DNA of 64,000 bases. Origin: Synergistaceae bacterium DZ-S4 (lineage in GTDB: Bacteria; Synergistota; Synergistia; Synergistales; Synergistaceae). Made by a program: the position numbers and the translations under genes. This document shows positions 25,333 to 34,651 of this stretch, in pieces (the stretch's first letter is position 1; each line of letters opens with the position of its first letter). Location: positions 124,001 to 188,000 of the forward strand of contig JAPCWD010000001.1 in NCBI GenBank assembly GCA_025943965.1, read 5' to 3'. Below the pieces are notes generated by a model, which worked only from the letters and a program-made list of their open reading frames with translations, made no database searches and was not told the origin of the DNA.

Positions 25333-26808
25333 TTACCTGATATGGAGGTAAAAGGCTTCAGAAGTCCCGTCTATCTCCTCGCCCTTATTATCGTAGGCCT
25401 CGACGAATACAGTCAGGATCCTTCCGTTAAGGGGCTCGGGGAGAAGAAATAGGTGGCGGAATTCATATATAGAATCAAGGGACCATTCTTCATCGGAGCT
25501 CCTGTAATTCCTTTGGAGGAAGACAGCTTTTGATTCCTCGTGAATAACGCCGTCGATCATGTCGACGAACCTGTACCTTATCCTGCTTATCCGGTTTCCT
25601 ACCACAAAAGTCCCGTCATCGTTCGGAATGACCTCGGAGAGCATCGGCTGGATGGGAGTTACCGCCCCGCAAATCGCGAGGGCTGCTCCAGGATCGGCGG
25701 AGACAGAATCGTGTACGTTCCAGTCGACCTTTTCGACGGTATCTTCGGGGTAATAGCGGTCCCTTAGGCTGCCTGTCTCGGCACGTACAATTTCAAGCCG
25801 GTCCCCGTTTTTAAACGCGACAAGTTTTCCTTTCTTCGTCTCTGTCCCGTACCATGTGCAGAATCTCAGGGAGGGTTCGCCTATACTGTAGTGATAGTAG
25901 GTCACATCTTCCGAGTCGAGCCATCCCTCGAAAGCCATACGCCCTAACTCGACCTCCTGGGCCGCGCACCTTTTTTCCTTTATGTTGTAAATGACCGCAT
26001 GCACTTTACCTCCGACGTACTCAAGGGCATCGTTTGCCCTCCATCTGCGCGGGATCTCGTATACTGAGCCGTCTGCGCATCGCCAGTATCCGGGAAAAAG
26101 GTCCCTGTATATGCGAAACCCATTTTCTTCGGCGAAAGAGAGGACAGCCTTCATGTGTTCATCAGGTGAAAACCTTGCGAGGACCTTCTCCTGGACTGTT
26201 CCGAACATGACATCTGCCTCCGTTCGGGCGAGGACCTGCCCATCTGCTTCAGCTGTGACAAGAACTCTGTAGAGCTTCCATCCGAGTTCTTCTGGGTATG
26301 CATACCCTGTATCAAAATCTTTGGTCGCGCCGCCCTGGATCAGGACTGCAAAGCGGTCTTCCGTCACTATGGCTTTCAGTGAGGGGTCATAGAAACTTTC
26401 AGGGTCACCGTGCCTGTAAACGAGGTCAGGTGGAGGAAATTTGTATAATGTATCACGGCTAATGTCCACCCAGGGTGCCTTTCCTTCATATCTGTAGTAA
26501 ATGTCTTTTTCAGGTGTCAGCCCTGTAAGAGGGTCAACGCAGCTGCTGACGGTCCTTACCGGGATGATCTTCCCGTCCCTTACAAGGCCCGTCTCTGCAA
26601 CATCTACTTTTATGTCAAAGGGCAGCTCTTCGGGGGTGATGCCGTCCCGGTCGATCCTGCCTATAACGTAAAAGTCCCTCCCTGATTCAAGGACCTGCTC
26701 TTCCGGAGAGGGAGACAGAATAGATATGGAAAGAGCCTCCGAAGAGGATGTCAGAGTGCATATCAGGAGGGCTGCAGAGATCAAAGCGATCTTTATGGAA
26801 CTTTTCAT
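25333..26808 (-). CDS. Exported protein of unknown function, 491 aa
   Basis: A signal peptide (MKSSIKIALISAALLICTLT, cut near SSSEA) is followed by a beta-rich protein that begins with an Ig-like stretch (ISILSPSPEEQVLESGRDFY). Other parts: IDRDGITPEELPFDIKVDVA, KAVLSFAEENGFRIYRDLFP, and an aromatic-rich middle (YYHYSIGEPSLRFCTWYGTE). The C-terminus again looks like a beta sandwich (ILTVFVEAYDNKGEEIDGTS). No catalytic motif or known family is recognised. GGGAGG lies eleven bases upstream. It lies between an exported FAD oxidoreductase and a MATE pump on the same strand; a link is possible but not shown. Confidence 0.8.
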   Translation of the reverse strand: MKSSIKIALISAALLICTLTSSSEALSISILSPSPEEQVLESGRDFYVIGRIDRDGITPEELPFDIKVDVAETGLVRDGKIIPVRTVSSCVDPLTGLTPEKDIYYRYEGKAPWVDISRDTLYKFPPPDLVYRHGDPESFYDPSLKAIVTEDRFAVLIQGGATKDFDTGYAYPEELGWKLYRVLVTAEADGQVLARTEADVMFGTVQEKVLARFSPDEHMKAVLSFAEENGFRIYRDLFPGYWRCADGSVYEIPRRWRANDALEYVGGKVHAVIYNIKEKRCAAQEVELGRMAFEGWLDSEDVTYYHYSIGEPSLRFCTWYGTETKKGKLVAFKNGDRLEIVRAETGSLRDRYYPEDTVEKVDWNVHDSVSADPGAALAICGAVTPIQPMLSEVIPNDDGTFVVGNRISRIRYRFVDMIDGVIHEESKAVFLQRNYRSSDEEWSLDSIYEFRHLFLLPEPLNGRILTVFVEAYDNKGEEIDGTSEAFYLHIR

Positions 26809-26938
26809 ACACCGATCGGCCTCCCTCTTTTAGCAGCAAGACCCTCCATATCGATCCTGCGTTCCCGCCAATCATACATCAAGTAGAAAACTAAGTTCAA
26901 TACGGATCATCCGTACATTGGGCGCAAAGATCAAAAAA

Positions 26939-26975
26939 GGCGGCCCCTCTCATATTTGTCATAGGGAAGGCCGCC
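26939..26975 (-). terminator. Terminator of the FAD oxidoreductase gene
   Basis: GGCGGCC (26939-26945) pairs with GGCCGCC (26969-26975), with CCT/AGG inside; on the minus strand TTTTTTGATC follows. Confidence 0.8.
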
Positions 26976-27000
26976 CGCGTACCAAAGAGCTATCGTCAGC

Positions 27001-29004
27001 TTATTTCTTTTTGTCATTTCGTTCAGGAGCCGCTTTCATCAAAGCAAGTACCGTAGTTGCAAGTTTTCCCTTCGTAAGTGGCTTGTCGCCTGCCAGGCCG
27101 TCAATAACTCCGCGGTATCTTGTAAGATCCTTTTTGAAAAGTTCTCCGATCCATCCGGATAAATTATCCTGAGTAACGAGTCCCTGAAGCTCTCTCTTTG
27201 GGAACTTATCAATGCCGAGAGCCTTTCTGAAGACGTCCCTCACTTCCACCCAGTGCATTTCATCGTAGACACCAAAGAACCTTTCCGAGAGTGGATCCAT
27301 ATAACCGTAGAGCATTGCTGCCTCGACTCCGGCCCATGACGGAGAGTAGTTCGGGACATCCTCAAAATCAAAGAGGGAAAGCCGGCTCTTCGCTCTCCAA
27401 AGCTCAGTCTGGATAGCGATAGGCCGGAGCTTTCTGGGCTGGACTTTTTCCATTACAGCAAGAGCGGCGATAGCACCGGCGGCCTGTCCTGTCAGCATCG
27501 TTACGGGCTGAAGCCTTGTCGAACCGTTAACGACCCTTGAAACGGATATATTTTTCTCTGCAGCCACAAGGCCGTCCAGTTTTTCCGGGACAAAGACCTC
27601 AAACGGTATCTGGAAGAGCCCCCCGTCGCCGTTCCAGTCATTTGGGATCTTTTCCTTAGTCTCGCCCAGGTCTGCCTCCAGGTAAATGCTGTCGTTTTTT
27701 CCGTGTATGTCTATCGGATATTCGCCAAGGGCAAGGCTGTGCGGTTTTGAAAAAAGGGCCCTGCCCAGCGTTTCATCCCTTAAGATGTCGTCCACTGTCA
27801 TGGTTTTTATCCCCACGATCCTTCGGCTCTCTCTGACATAGGGAAAGGGGGGAAAATGGGAGAGGATAGGGCGGTATTTTTCCGGGAGTTCTGCCCAGTT
27901 TGCCCAATCTGTGCTGAACCAGCCTCCGTACCCCTGCCTGTTGTCAACAGACCAGTCAGACATGCCCAGCTCCGTCTGGATATAGTATAGGAACGCGAGG
28001 GTCTTGAGCATCGCCTCTCTGGTGGCAAGGACCCTGAAGCTGGGACTCTCAAGGAATTCCACTGAAAGGCCCGGAGTGCTTCCGTTCTGCCCCGGATAGT
28101 CATTCGCCCAGTTAATGGCAGTCTTTGAGATCTTTGGCCATGTTTCGGGCTTTCCTCCGTCAATGAAAGTGCTGTTCGAAGGGTCGGGTATTGCCCGGTA
28201 AGCATTGTGTACGACCGGGCTGAAAGGGTACTCTCCCGGCCATGTGCTTCCGTTTTTCCTGATGGTCATCCTGAATTTGAAAAGGTGGTCCGTGTATCCG
28301 GGAGGCGGGCCCTGTACCCTAAGCTCGGGAGGCAGTCCCTCTTTGTACTGTTTAATTACTGCGGGATAAGTGATGTCCTGGATGATCGCATTTTTGTCTA
28401 TCTTGGGCGACAGAGAGTTTCCGGCCCGGTACCTGGCACCGGAAAGGGCGATAAGATCTCCGCATTCCGTAGCGTCAATAAAGACCTTAGCTGAGATGTT
28501 AATATTTTTCCCGTCGACCTGTACATCGACGGAACGGATCCTGTTATCCGTCACTTTTGCGGAGAGAGGTCTGGCTTTCAGTATTATGTCGATCAGTCCG
28601 GCCTGTCCGAGCATCTCCTTTAAAATCATCTGGCCGACCCATGGCTCAAATGCAATGGTGTCGCTTCCCCAGTAGCAGATATTGTAATTTGTATTTCTTG
28701 CGGAGTAATATTCACGGACCTTTGTTATGAACTCAAGGTATATTCCGGTACGGGTCTTTGTCTTGTCATCCATCGTCGAAACGGCGGCTCCCGTCATCTG
28801 TCCGCCTATCCAGTCAGATTCCTCTATAAGGGCGACTGACATCCCCATTCTTGCTGCCTGAATGGCTGCCGAGCATCCGCCTGAGCCCGCGCCTATCACC
28901 GCTACATCGTAGAGCCGCTCTTCTGCGTACGCGCTGCCGGTATATTTGGAAATTAAAATAAAAAATAATGAAATAAGCAAGGTAATTTTTTTTCGCAAAA
29001 CCAT
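27001..29004 (-). CDS. Exported FAD-dependent oxidoreductase
   Basis: 667 residues; an N-terminal signal (ITLLISLFFILISKYTGSAY) is followed directly by the dinucleotide-binding motif YDVAVIGAGSGGCSAAIQAARMG and EESDWIGGQMTGAAVSTMDD, the PF12831 pattern. ATECGDLIALSGARY is the second FAD contact, and GSTRLQPVTMLTGQAAGAIA closes the site. The last 130 residues (FEDVPNYSPSWAGVEAAMLY, then PLTKGKLATTVLALM) resemble weak SLH repeats, which would tie it to the cell surface. The electron acceptor and substrate are unknown. The ATG at 29004 has GGGGG very close; a TTG two codons on has better spacing. Confidence 0.85.
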   Translation of the reverse strand: MVLRKKITLLISLFFILISKYTGSAYAEERLYDVAVIGAGSGGCSAAIQAARMGMSVALIEESDWIGGQMTGAAVSTMDDKTKTRTGIYLEFITKVREYYSARNTNYNICYWGSDTIAFEPWVGQMILKEMLGQAGLIDIILKARPLSAKVTDNRIRSVDVQVDGKNINISAKVFIDATECGDLIALSGARYRAGNSLSPKIDKNAIIQDITYPAVIKQYKEGLPPELRVQGPPPGYTDHLFKFRMTIRKNGSTWPGEYPFSPVVHNAYRAIPDPSNSTFIDGGKPETWPKISKTAINWANDYPGQNGSTPGLSVEFLESPSFRVLATREAMLKTLAFLYYIQTELGMSDWSVDNRQGYGGWFSTDWANWAELPEKYRPILSHFPPFPYVRESRRIVGIKTMTVDDILRDETLGRALFSKPHSLALGEYPIDIHGKNDSIYLEADLGETKEKIPNDWNGDGGLFQIPFEVFVPEKLDGLVAAEKNISVSRVVNGSTRLQPVTMLTGQAAGAIAALAVMEKVQPRKLRPIAIQTELWRAKSRLSLFDFEDVPNYSPSWAGVEAAMLYGYMDPLSERFFGVYDEMHWVEVRDVFRKALGIDKFPKRELQGLVTQDNLSGWIGELFKKDLTRYRGVIDGLAGDKPLTKGKLATTVLALMKAAPERNDKKK

Positions 29005-29185
29005 GACCCCCGCAAAAACTGAAATTATTTCGTAGTATTGTATATTACTTTACAGAAACGCCATCTTCTCCGAGGATTGAAACTTTTCACAGAAAAATAA
29101 TTCTGTATGTCTCATTCTGAGCAGCTAAGAAAGGGAGACGATGATCCCAGTTTATCTGGGAAAAATAATGCCGAGAAAAAACAAA

Positions 29186-29216
29186 GGGCTGGCGTGCCTA
29201 AAAGACAAGCCAGCCC
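29186..29216 (-). terminator. Terminator of the BMP binding-protein gene
   Basis: GGGCTGGC (29186-29193) pairs with GCCAGCCC (29209-29216); on the minus strand TTTGTTTTTTC follows. The rest of the gap 29005-29185 shows nothing further. Confidence 0.85.
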
Positions 29217-29234
29217 TATTATTTTACGCTCTCT

Positions 29235-30317
29235 TTATTTGGGAATGGTTCCCTCGACGCCTTCAACGAACCAGCTCATACTGAGCATCTCGCCATCGGT
29301 GAGCTTTTTGCCCTGCTGGACAACTATCTTGCCGTCCTGGCCTTTGATCGGTCCGTGGAAGACATCCCACTTGCCGTCAAGGATCTTCTTCTTTTCGGCA
29401 GCGACAAGTTTCTTTGTATCTTCGGAAACAGCCTTTCCGTACGCAGAAAGGTCGACCATTCCGTCCTTCATGCTCCACCAGATCTGCTCGGATTTCCAGG
29501 TGCCCTTCTCAATGTTCTTGACTGCGTAGTCGTAGTACTTGCCCCAGTTCCAGATAGGCGTCACGAGGTGGCGTGTGGGAGCATACTTATCCATCGGGTT
29601 GTTGTATCCGATGACCCACATGCCGAGCTCTTCAGCAGCCTGAGGCGCACCGCCGGTGTCGGCGTGCATCGCTATTGTGTCGCATTTTGCATCGAAGAGA
29701 GCCTTTGTTGCCTCTTTTTCCTTTGCCGGATCATGCCATGAGAATATCCAGACGACTTTTACCTTTGCATTGGGGTTGGCCTTGCGGACTCCAAGGGTGA
29801 ATGCATTTATGCCGCGGATTACTTCGGGGATCGGATAGGCTGCGACATAACCGATAAGGTTGGATTTCGTTGCTTTGCCGGCAACCAGTCCTGAAAGGTA
29901 ACGGGGCTGATACATGCGGCCGAAGTATGTGCTCACGTTCGGGGCCACTTTGTAGCCCGAGCAGTGCATGAAATAGACGTCGGGATATTTCTTGGCTACG
30001 TTGATGACGTGATCCATGTAACCGAAGGAGTTTGCAAAAATGACCTTAGATCCGTTGCGTACAGCCGTCTCCATGACTCTTTCTGCATCGGGGCCTTCGG
30101 GCACGGATTCCACTATCGAGCTTTTGATACCGGGGTTAAGCTTTTCCATCATTTTGCGGCCTTGGTCGTGCATGAAGTTGTATCCGCCGTCGCCCACAGG
30201 TCCTACATAGACAAAGGTCGGTTTCTGGTCGCTTATCTTGATGGGTCCCAAAGCTGCGAATGCTGCCGCAGCAAAGCAAAGAACAAGTAAAAATGCAATA
30301 ATACCGCGTTTTTTCAT
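29235..30317 (-). CDS. BMP-family ABC transporter substrate-binding protein
   Basis: 360 residues from ATG 30317 (MKKRGIIAFLLVLCFAAAAF), with AGGGGAGGA about nine bases upstream. The mature protein has the BMP/PnrA fold: PTFVYVGPVGDGGYNFMHDQ, VIFANSFGYMDHVINVAKKY, FGRMYQPRYLSGLVAGKATK and DTIAMHADTGGAPQAAEELG. Members bind purine nucleosides or related small molecules for an ABC importer. No permease lies near; an ATPase of the matching type is encoded at 37153-38685. It is monocistronic with its own terminator. Confidence 0.9.
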   Translation of the reverse strand: MKKRGIIAFLLVLCFAAAAFAALGPIKISDQKPTFVYVGPVGDGGYNFMHDQGRKMMEKLNPGIKSSIVESVPEGPDAERVMETAVRNGSKVIFANSFGYMDHVINVAKKYPDVYFMHCSGYKVAPNVSTYFGRMYQPRYLSGLVAGKATKSNLIGYVAAYPIPEVIRGINAFTLGVRKANPNAKVKVVWIFSWHDPAKEKEATKALFDAKCDTIAMHADTGGAPQAAEELGMWVIGYNNPMDKYAPTRHLVTPIWNWGKYYDYAVKNIEKGTWKSEQIWWSMKDGMVDLSAYGKAVSEDTKKLVAAEKKKILDGKWDVFHGPIKGQDGKIVVQQGKKLTDGEMLSMSWFVEGVEGTIPK

Positions 30318-30660
30318 ATTGAAAGATCCTCCCCTTGATTTGATCTCCGACATCAGAGATTTGATGGTTTATGCCCAGTCTCTTTACCTCTCAACTGCAT
30401 TGTAAGAATATCATAACAATTATTTTTTTGCCATGGAATTCCTTTACATAAATCAACTATTTTGCAGATATGTTTGAATTGGTCGATGATGCCGAAAGAT
30501 GAAAAATATTGGTGAGACATAAATATTTTGTTTTTACGGCAGTATAGAATATAATTTTATCAGACCTGCCGACAAAGATCCTTGCCGGAAAATGCTTCCG
30601 AGATGCTTAATATATTTAAAAAATATTTGTCTTTTGAGACGAGAGGAAAGTGATTTTTAA
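30318..30660. other. 343-bp divergent intergenic region
   Basis: It lies between the BMP gene (minus) and the aminotransferase (plus). A promoter for the aminotransferase is visible (30528-30555). No riboswitch or small gene is recognised. Confidence 0.5.
30528..30555 (+). promoter_or_regulatory. Promoter of the aminotransferase gene
   Basis: TTGTTT (30528-30533), 16-base spacer, TATAAT (30550-30555), about 105 bp before the start codon. Confidence 0.6.
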
Positions 30661-31848
30661 ATGATTTCAGAAAAGATGCTTGAACTGGGCAAGAAACGTT
30701 CGCAGATCCGTGAAATATTTGAATACGGGAGGAAAAGGGCAGGTGAGATCGGAGCGGACAAAGTATTCGACTTCAGCATAGGGAATCCCAATGTTCCCGC
30801 TCCCGCCTTCATCAGAGAGACGATAACTGATCTTGTAAACAACGAAGACCCTGTCAAGATCCACGGATACACATCCGCACAGGGAGACTTCGGTGTAAGA
30901 AAGATCCTGGCAGACCACATAAACAGCAAATACGGGACAGAGATCACGGCTGATCATTTTTATCTGACCGCGGGAGCTGCAGCGTCACTTTCGATATGCT
31001 GCAAGGCACTGGCACTGCCGGGCGACGAATTTTTGACCTTTGCCCCATATTTTCCGGAATACAAAATATATGTCGAGTCTGCAGGAGGAGCGCTTTCGGT
31101 AATACCGGCCGATACTGCCAACTTTCAGATCGACATGGAAAAGTTCGCGCAAGCGATAAACGAGAAGACCAAGGCAGTCATCATCAATTCCCCTAATAAT
31201 CCCTCCGGGGTCGTCTATTCGCTCGAGACGATCAGAAAAATGTGCCTGATAATGGAAGAGAGATCAAAACTGTACGGACATCCCATATACCTGATATCGG
31301 ACGAACCATACAGGGAGCTGGTGTACGGGGATGTTGAGGTTCCCTTCCTCCTCAGCCATTACGACAACACCTTTGTCTGCTATTCATACAGCAAGTCGCT
31401 CTCCCTGCCGGGGGAGAGGATAGGCTATGTACTCGTCTCCAACAGGATGAAAGACGGGGAAGATGTTTACGCAGCTGTCTGCGGAGCGGGAAGGGCACTG
31501 GGATATGTGTGCGCGCCGAGCCTCTTTCAGCATCTCATAGCAAGATGCATTGGCCGAACTGCGGATATTTCAATATATAAAAAGAACAGGGATATACTTT
31601 ACAGCGGTCTTACAGGCATGGGTTACGAATGCGCCAAACCGGACGGGGCATTCTATCTGTTTGTAAAAGCGCTTGAACCTGATGCCGAAGCGTTTTGCGA
31701 CAGGGCAAAGAAACATGAGCTCCTGCTTGTTCCCGGGGACGGTTTCGGATGTCCGGGGTATGTCCGCATCTCATACTGTGTCAGGACGGATCAGATAGAG
31801 GCATCCCTGCCCGCATTTGAAAAGCTTGCTGAAGAGTACAAAAAATAA
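30661..31848 (+). CDS. Pyridoxal-phosphate aminotransferase, class I/II
   Basis: 395 residues from ATG 30661. The fold-type I text is clear: FDFSIGNPNVPAPAFIRETI, TAGAAASLSICCKALALPGD, IINSPNNPSGVVYS, LISDEPYRELVYGD, and the PLP lysine in YSYSKSLSLPGERIGYVLVS. The conserved arginine that holds the substrate carboxylate is in GYVRISYC near the C-terminus. It transfers an amino group between an amino acid and a 2-oxo acid; aromatic, aspartate or alanine-type substrates are all possible. Its own promoter is upstream. It converges on the rnf operon. Confidence 0.93.
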   Translation: MISEKMLELGKKRSQIREIFEYGRKRAGEIGADKVFDFSIGNPNVPAPAFIRETITDLVNNEDPVKIHGYTSAQGDFGVRKILADHINSKYGTEITADHFYLTAGAAASLSICCKALALPGDEFLTFAPYFPEYKIYVESAGGALSVIPADTANFQIDMEKFAQAINEKTKAVIINSPNNPSGVVYSLETIRKMCLIMEERSKLYGHPIYLISDEPYRELVYGDVEVPFLLSHYDNTFVCYSYSKSLSLPGERIGYVLVSNRMKDGEDVYAAVCGAGRALGYVCAPSLFQHLIARCIGRTADISIYKKNRDILYSGLTGMGYECAKPDGAFYLFVKALEPDAEAFCDRAKKHELLLVPGDGFGCPGYVRISYCVRTDQIEASLPAFEKLAEEYKK

Positions 31849-31872
31849 TTCTAAGGTGACCTTAGTAAAAAA

Positions 31873-31902
31873 AGAGGGGGTCCGAAATTGGCCGGGCCCT
31901 CT
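31873..31902 (-). terminator. Terminator of the rnf operon
   Basis: AGAGGG (31873-31878) pairs with CCCTCT (31897-31902) and, on the minus strand, is followed by TTTTTTTAC. Confidence 0.7.
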
Positions 31903-31923
31903 CAATATTTCTTTCTGAAATTT

Positions 31924-32757
31924 CTAGACAGAGGCTGTTTCTGCTGAGGCTCTCTCCTGGGCAGTCCTTCTGTCGGTGATAATTTTCGTGGGACATTTTG
32001 TAGCGCAGACGCCGCAGTTGATGCACTTGGCGGGATCGATCTCCGCTAGGGCGCCCTTCATCTCTATTGCCTGGACGGGACAGCTCTTGACGCACAGTGT
32101 GCATCCTATGCATCCAACAGAGCAGACTTTCTTGACGTCGGGCCCCTTAAGCGGGGAGTTGCACGATACGTTTACCTTTGATTTTCTGGGTGCCAGGACC
32201 AGGACATTTCTGGGACAGTTCTCCACACATGCTCCGCATCCGACGCATTTTTCGGGATCGACCACGGCAAGGCCGTTTTTGATCGTCATCGCGTTAAACG
32301 CGCATACGCTGACACATGTCCCAAGTCCCATACACCCATAGGCGCACGATGAAGGTCCTTTGCCGGGTATGACGGATGCTGCCCTGCAGTCATACTCTCC
32401 GTAATAGACGCAGTTCTTCACTGTTTTGTCATTAGATCCCCCGCACTTCAGGAAGGCTATCTTAGGTTCCTCAGTCACGGCCTCGACTCCGAGTATCGCC
32501 GCAATGCTCTCTGCAAGTGCGGAACCTCCCGCAGCGCAGCCTGTGATCTTTCCTGTGCCGTTTGCCAGTGCCTCAGCAAATCCGTCGCAGCCGGGATAAC
32601 CGCATCCGCCGCAGTTCGCTCCGGGGAGTATCGTGCGGATATCAGCCTGGCGGGGGTCTGTTTCAACATGGAATTTTTTTGAGGCGAAAGCAAGAAGGGC
32701 TCCGAATATAAGTCCCAGGCCTCCCATTATTATTGCCGGATATATCATTCCAGTCAT
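31924..32757 (-). CDS. rnfB: Rnf complex subunit RnfB
   Basis: 277 residues. An N-terminal membrane helix (MIYPAIIMGGLGLIFGALLA) is followed by the Fe-S cluster domain PGANCGGCGYPGCDGFAEAL and then by several [4Fe-4S] ferredoxin motifs (CMGLGTCVSVC, CVGCGACVENCPRNV, CIGCTLCVKSCPVQA, CINCGVCATKCPTKI). RnfB passes electrons from reduced ferredoxin into the membrane complex, which moves sodium or protons and reduces NAD. It is the last gene of the order rnfC-D-G-E-A-B. Confidence 0.97.
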   Translation of the reverse strand: MTGMIYPAIIMGGLGLIFGALLAFASKKFHVETDPRQADIRTILPGANCGGCGYPGCDGFAEALANGTGKITGCAAGGSALAESIAAILGVEAVTEEPKIAFLKCGGSNDKTVKNCVYYGEYDCRAASVIPGKGPSSCAYGCMGLGTCVSVCAFNAMTIKNGLAVVDPEKCVGCGACVENCPRNVLVLAPRKSKVNVSCNSPLKGPDVKKVCSVGCIGCTLCVKSCPVQAIEMKGALAEIDPAKCINCGVCATKCPTKIITDRRTAQERASAETASV

Positions 32758-32769
32758 ATCATTTTCCCC

Positions 32770-33348
32770 CTATTTGATAAGCCCGCTGAAGCCCATGAAG
32801 GCTATCGACATCAGTCCCGCAGTCACAAGCGCGATTGGAAGCCCCCTCAGGCACCTGGGCATGTTCTGGCTTATCTCTATTCTTTCCCTTATTCCGGCCA
32901 TAAGAACTATCGCCAGCAGAAATCCGGCAGAAGCCCCCAAGGCATGGACGACGGATTCAAGGAAGGTATATTTTTCGTTCATGTTGATGACCGCTACTCC
33001 GAGGACTGCGCAGTTGGTAGTTATCAGGGGCAGGAATATGCCGAGTGACTTATATAGCCCGGGCTGTACTTTTTTGAGCACTATCTCAACAAACTGGACC
33101 AATGCTGCGATGATCAGGATGAACGAGAGAGTGTAGAGGTACTGCAGGTTCAGCGGCACAAGGATGAATGTGTAGGCAAGCCATGTCATTGTCGCAGCCA
33201 GCACTGTGACGAAAATGACAGCAATTCCCATCCCCTTTGCCGTATCCAGTTTGCTTGAGACCCCGAGGAAGGGGCAACAGCCAAGGAATCTGGCAAGAAG
33301 GATGTTGTTTACAAAGATGGCTCCGAAGAAGAGCGCCAACAGGGACAT
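32770..33348 (-). CDS. rnfA: Rnf complex subunit RnfA
   Basis: 192 residues, six membrane helices. Conserved text FFGAIFVNNILLARFLGCCP and LPLITTNCAVLGVAVINMNE contains the cysteine pair sites that in RnfA/RnfE hold an [2Fe-2S] cluster between the two subunits. It is the membrane partner of RnfE, and its start shares one base with the end of rnfE. Confidence 0.96.
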   Translation of the reverse strand: MSLLALFFGAIFVNNILLARFLGCCPFLGVSSKLDTAKGMGIAVIFVTVLAATMTWLAYTFILVPLNLQYLYTLSFILIIAALVQFVEIVLKKVQPGLYKSLGIFLPLITTNCAVLGVAVINMNEKYTFLESVVHALGASAGFLLAIVLMAGIRERIEISQNMPRCLRGLPIALVTAGLMSIAFMGFSGLIK

Positions 33349-34082
33349 TATGAGTCACCCTCCTTTTCTTCTTTAGCACAGGGAACGCTCAGGCCGCCGC
33401 CCCCGCAGTATTTTTTCAGCGCACAGCCCTCACATGCATCCAGCTTTTTCCAGCCGTCGAAATCCGGTTTGAAACCGGCAGACGCCTCCTCTTTCCGGAG
33501 CTGCAAGTTCCTGAAAAGTGCTATCAGGATGCCCAGTGTAATGAATCCGCCGGGAGCGAGTATGACCAAAAGCGCAGGCTGATAAAACGAAGGGATCAGA
33601 CTGAAATTGAATACAGTGCCGTTTCCCAGAAGTTCTCTTATGCTGCCAATGAATGTCAGGGCGAAGGTGAATCCGAGCCCCATCCCTATCCCGTCGAAAA
33701 GGGATCCGATCACGCCGTTTTTGAAGGCGAAGGCCTCAGCCCGCGCAAGTATTATGCAGTTGACTACTATCAGCGGTATGAATATCCCAAGGGACTTGTC
33801 GAGAGCAGGCGCATATGCCGATATCAGAAGCTGGATTATTGTTACAAATCCGGCAATGACTACGATAAAAGCCGGAATGCGTATCTCGTCAGGGATGAAC
33901 TTTCTTATCATGGATATCATCACGTTCGAACCCATCAGCACAGCTGTTGCAGCCAGCCCCATGCCGAAACCGTTCGAAGCGCTCGAAGTCACGGCAAGCG
34001 TAGGGCAGAGACCAAGTACGAGCACGAAGGTCGGGTTCTCTGTAAGTATTCCGTTTTTAAGCAGCCTGAGAGGACTCATCAT
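33348..34082 (-). CDS. rnfE: Rnf complex subunit RnfE, with cysteine-rich C-terminal tail
   Basis: 244 residues from ATG 34082, with GGAGGTG about eight bases upstream inside the end of rnfG. Six helices carry LVLGLCPTLAVTSSASNGFG and IPLIVVNCIILARAEAFAF, the RnfE counterpart of RnfA. After the last helix (LGILIALFRNLQL) a 45-residue soluble tail follows with a CxxC..C..C pattern: CEGCALKKYCGGGGLSVPC. This tail is longer than the common RnfE end and could bind a metal or cluster. It is directly before rnfA. Confidence 0.94.
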   Translation of the reverse strand: MMSPLRLLKNGILTENPTFVLVLGLCPTLAVTSSASNGFGMGLAATAVLMGSNVMISMIRKFIPDEIRIPAFIVVIAGFVTIIQLLISAYAPALDKSLGIFIPLIVVNCIILARAEAFAFKNGVIGSLFDGIGMGLGFTFALTFIGSIRELLGNGTVFNFSLIPSFYQPALLVILAPGGFITLGILIALFRNLQLRKEEASAGFKPDFDGWKKLDACEGCALKKYCGGGGLSVPCAKEEKEGDS

Positions 34083-34084
34083 GG

Positions 34085-34651
34085 CTAATTCACCTCCCCT
34101 TTCAGATTTTTTGCCCAGTATCCAAGGGCTGCATTCACGCCCGAAGCGACAGCCTCCGATGTTATCGTCGCGCCGGAAATGGCCTGGATCTCATTGTCTG
34201 CAGCCGGAGGCGTAGTTGTCACTACTATTTTTTCAACGATTTTTTCGTGGAACTGACCTGAAAATGCAGGATCAGCCGCCTTTGCACCCAATCCGGGAGT
34301 TTCCGTATGGCTAAGGATCTTGATGTCGGTCAGCCTGCCTTCGTCACTGATCCCGACAACCATCTCTATCAGCCCCCCGTATCCTTTTGGAGTTACGGTT
34401 ATGTTGTATCCGACAGTTTCACCGTTTGCCGAGCCCCTGTTTACTTCCTTGATCACACTCTGGCCCTGCGGGCATTCAACTGCCTCAAAGTCAGAGGCTT
34501 CCGGGAGCGTCTGGGCCAGTGCCTCCATTTTCTCCTTTTCCTTTGCGGTTTTTATAGGCTCCAGTGTCATTGTGTATACTCCGCCCAGGACAAGGCCTGT
34601 TATGGCTGTTATTACAAAGAGCACAGCGCCGAGTTTCAGTATCTTAGCCAT
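34085..34651 (-). CDS. rnfG: Rnf complex subunit RnfG
   Basis: 188 residues; an N-terminal helix (LGAVLFVITAITGLVLGGVY) anchors a periplasmic FMN domain. The flavinylation site is in ISGATITSEAV, where the second threonine carries covalently bound FMN. Overlaps the end of rnfD by 8 bp. Confidence 0.96.
   Translation of the reverse strand: MAKILKLGAVLFVITAITGLVLGGVYTMTLEPIKTAKEKEKMEALAQTLPEASDFEAVECPQGQSVIKEVNRGSANGETVGYNITVTPKGYGGLIEMVVGISDEGRLTDIKILSHTETPGLGAKAADPAFSGQFHEKIVEKIVVTTTPPAADNEIQAISGATITSEAVASGVNAALGYWAKNLKGEVN

Noticed and set aside
27000..27430. Firm SLH domain in the FAD oxidoreductase C-terminus
   Set aside because: Only a weak resemblance (FEDV start, conserved spacing); kept as a possibility, not annotated as a domain.
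30318..30660. Purine riboswitch before the BMP binding protein
   Set aside because: No paired loops or conserved core could be found.
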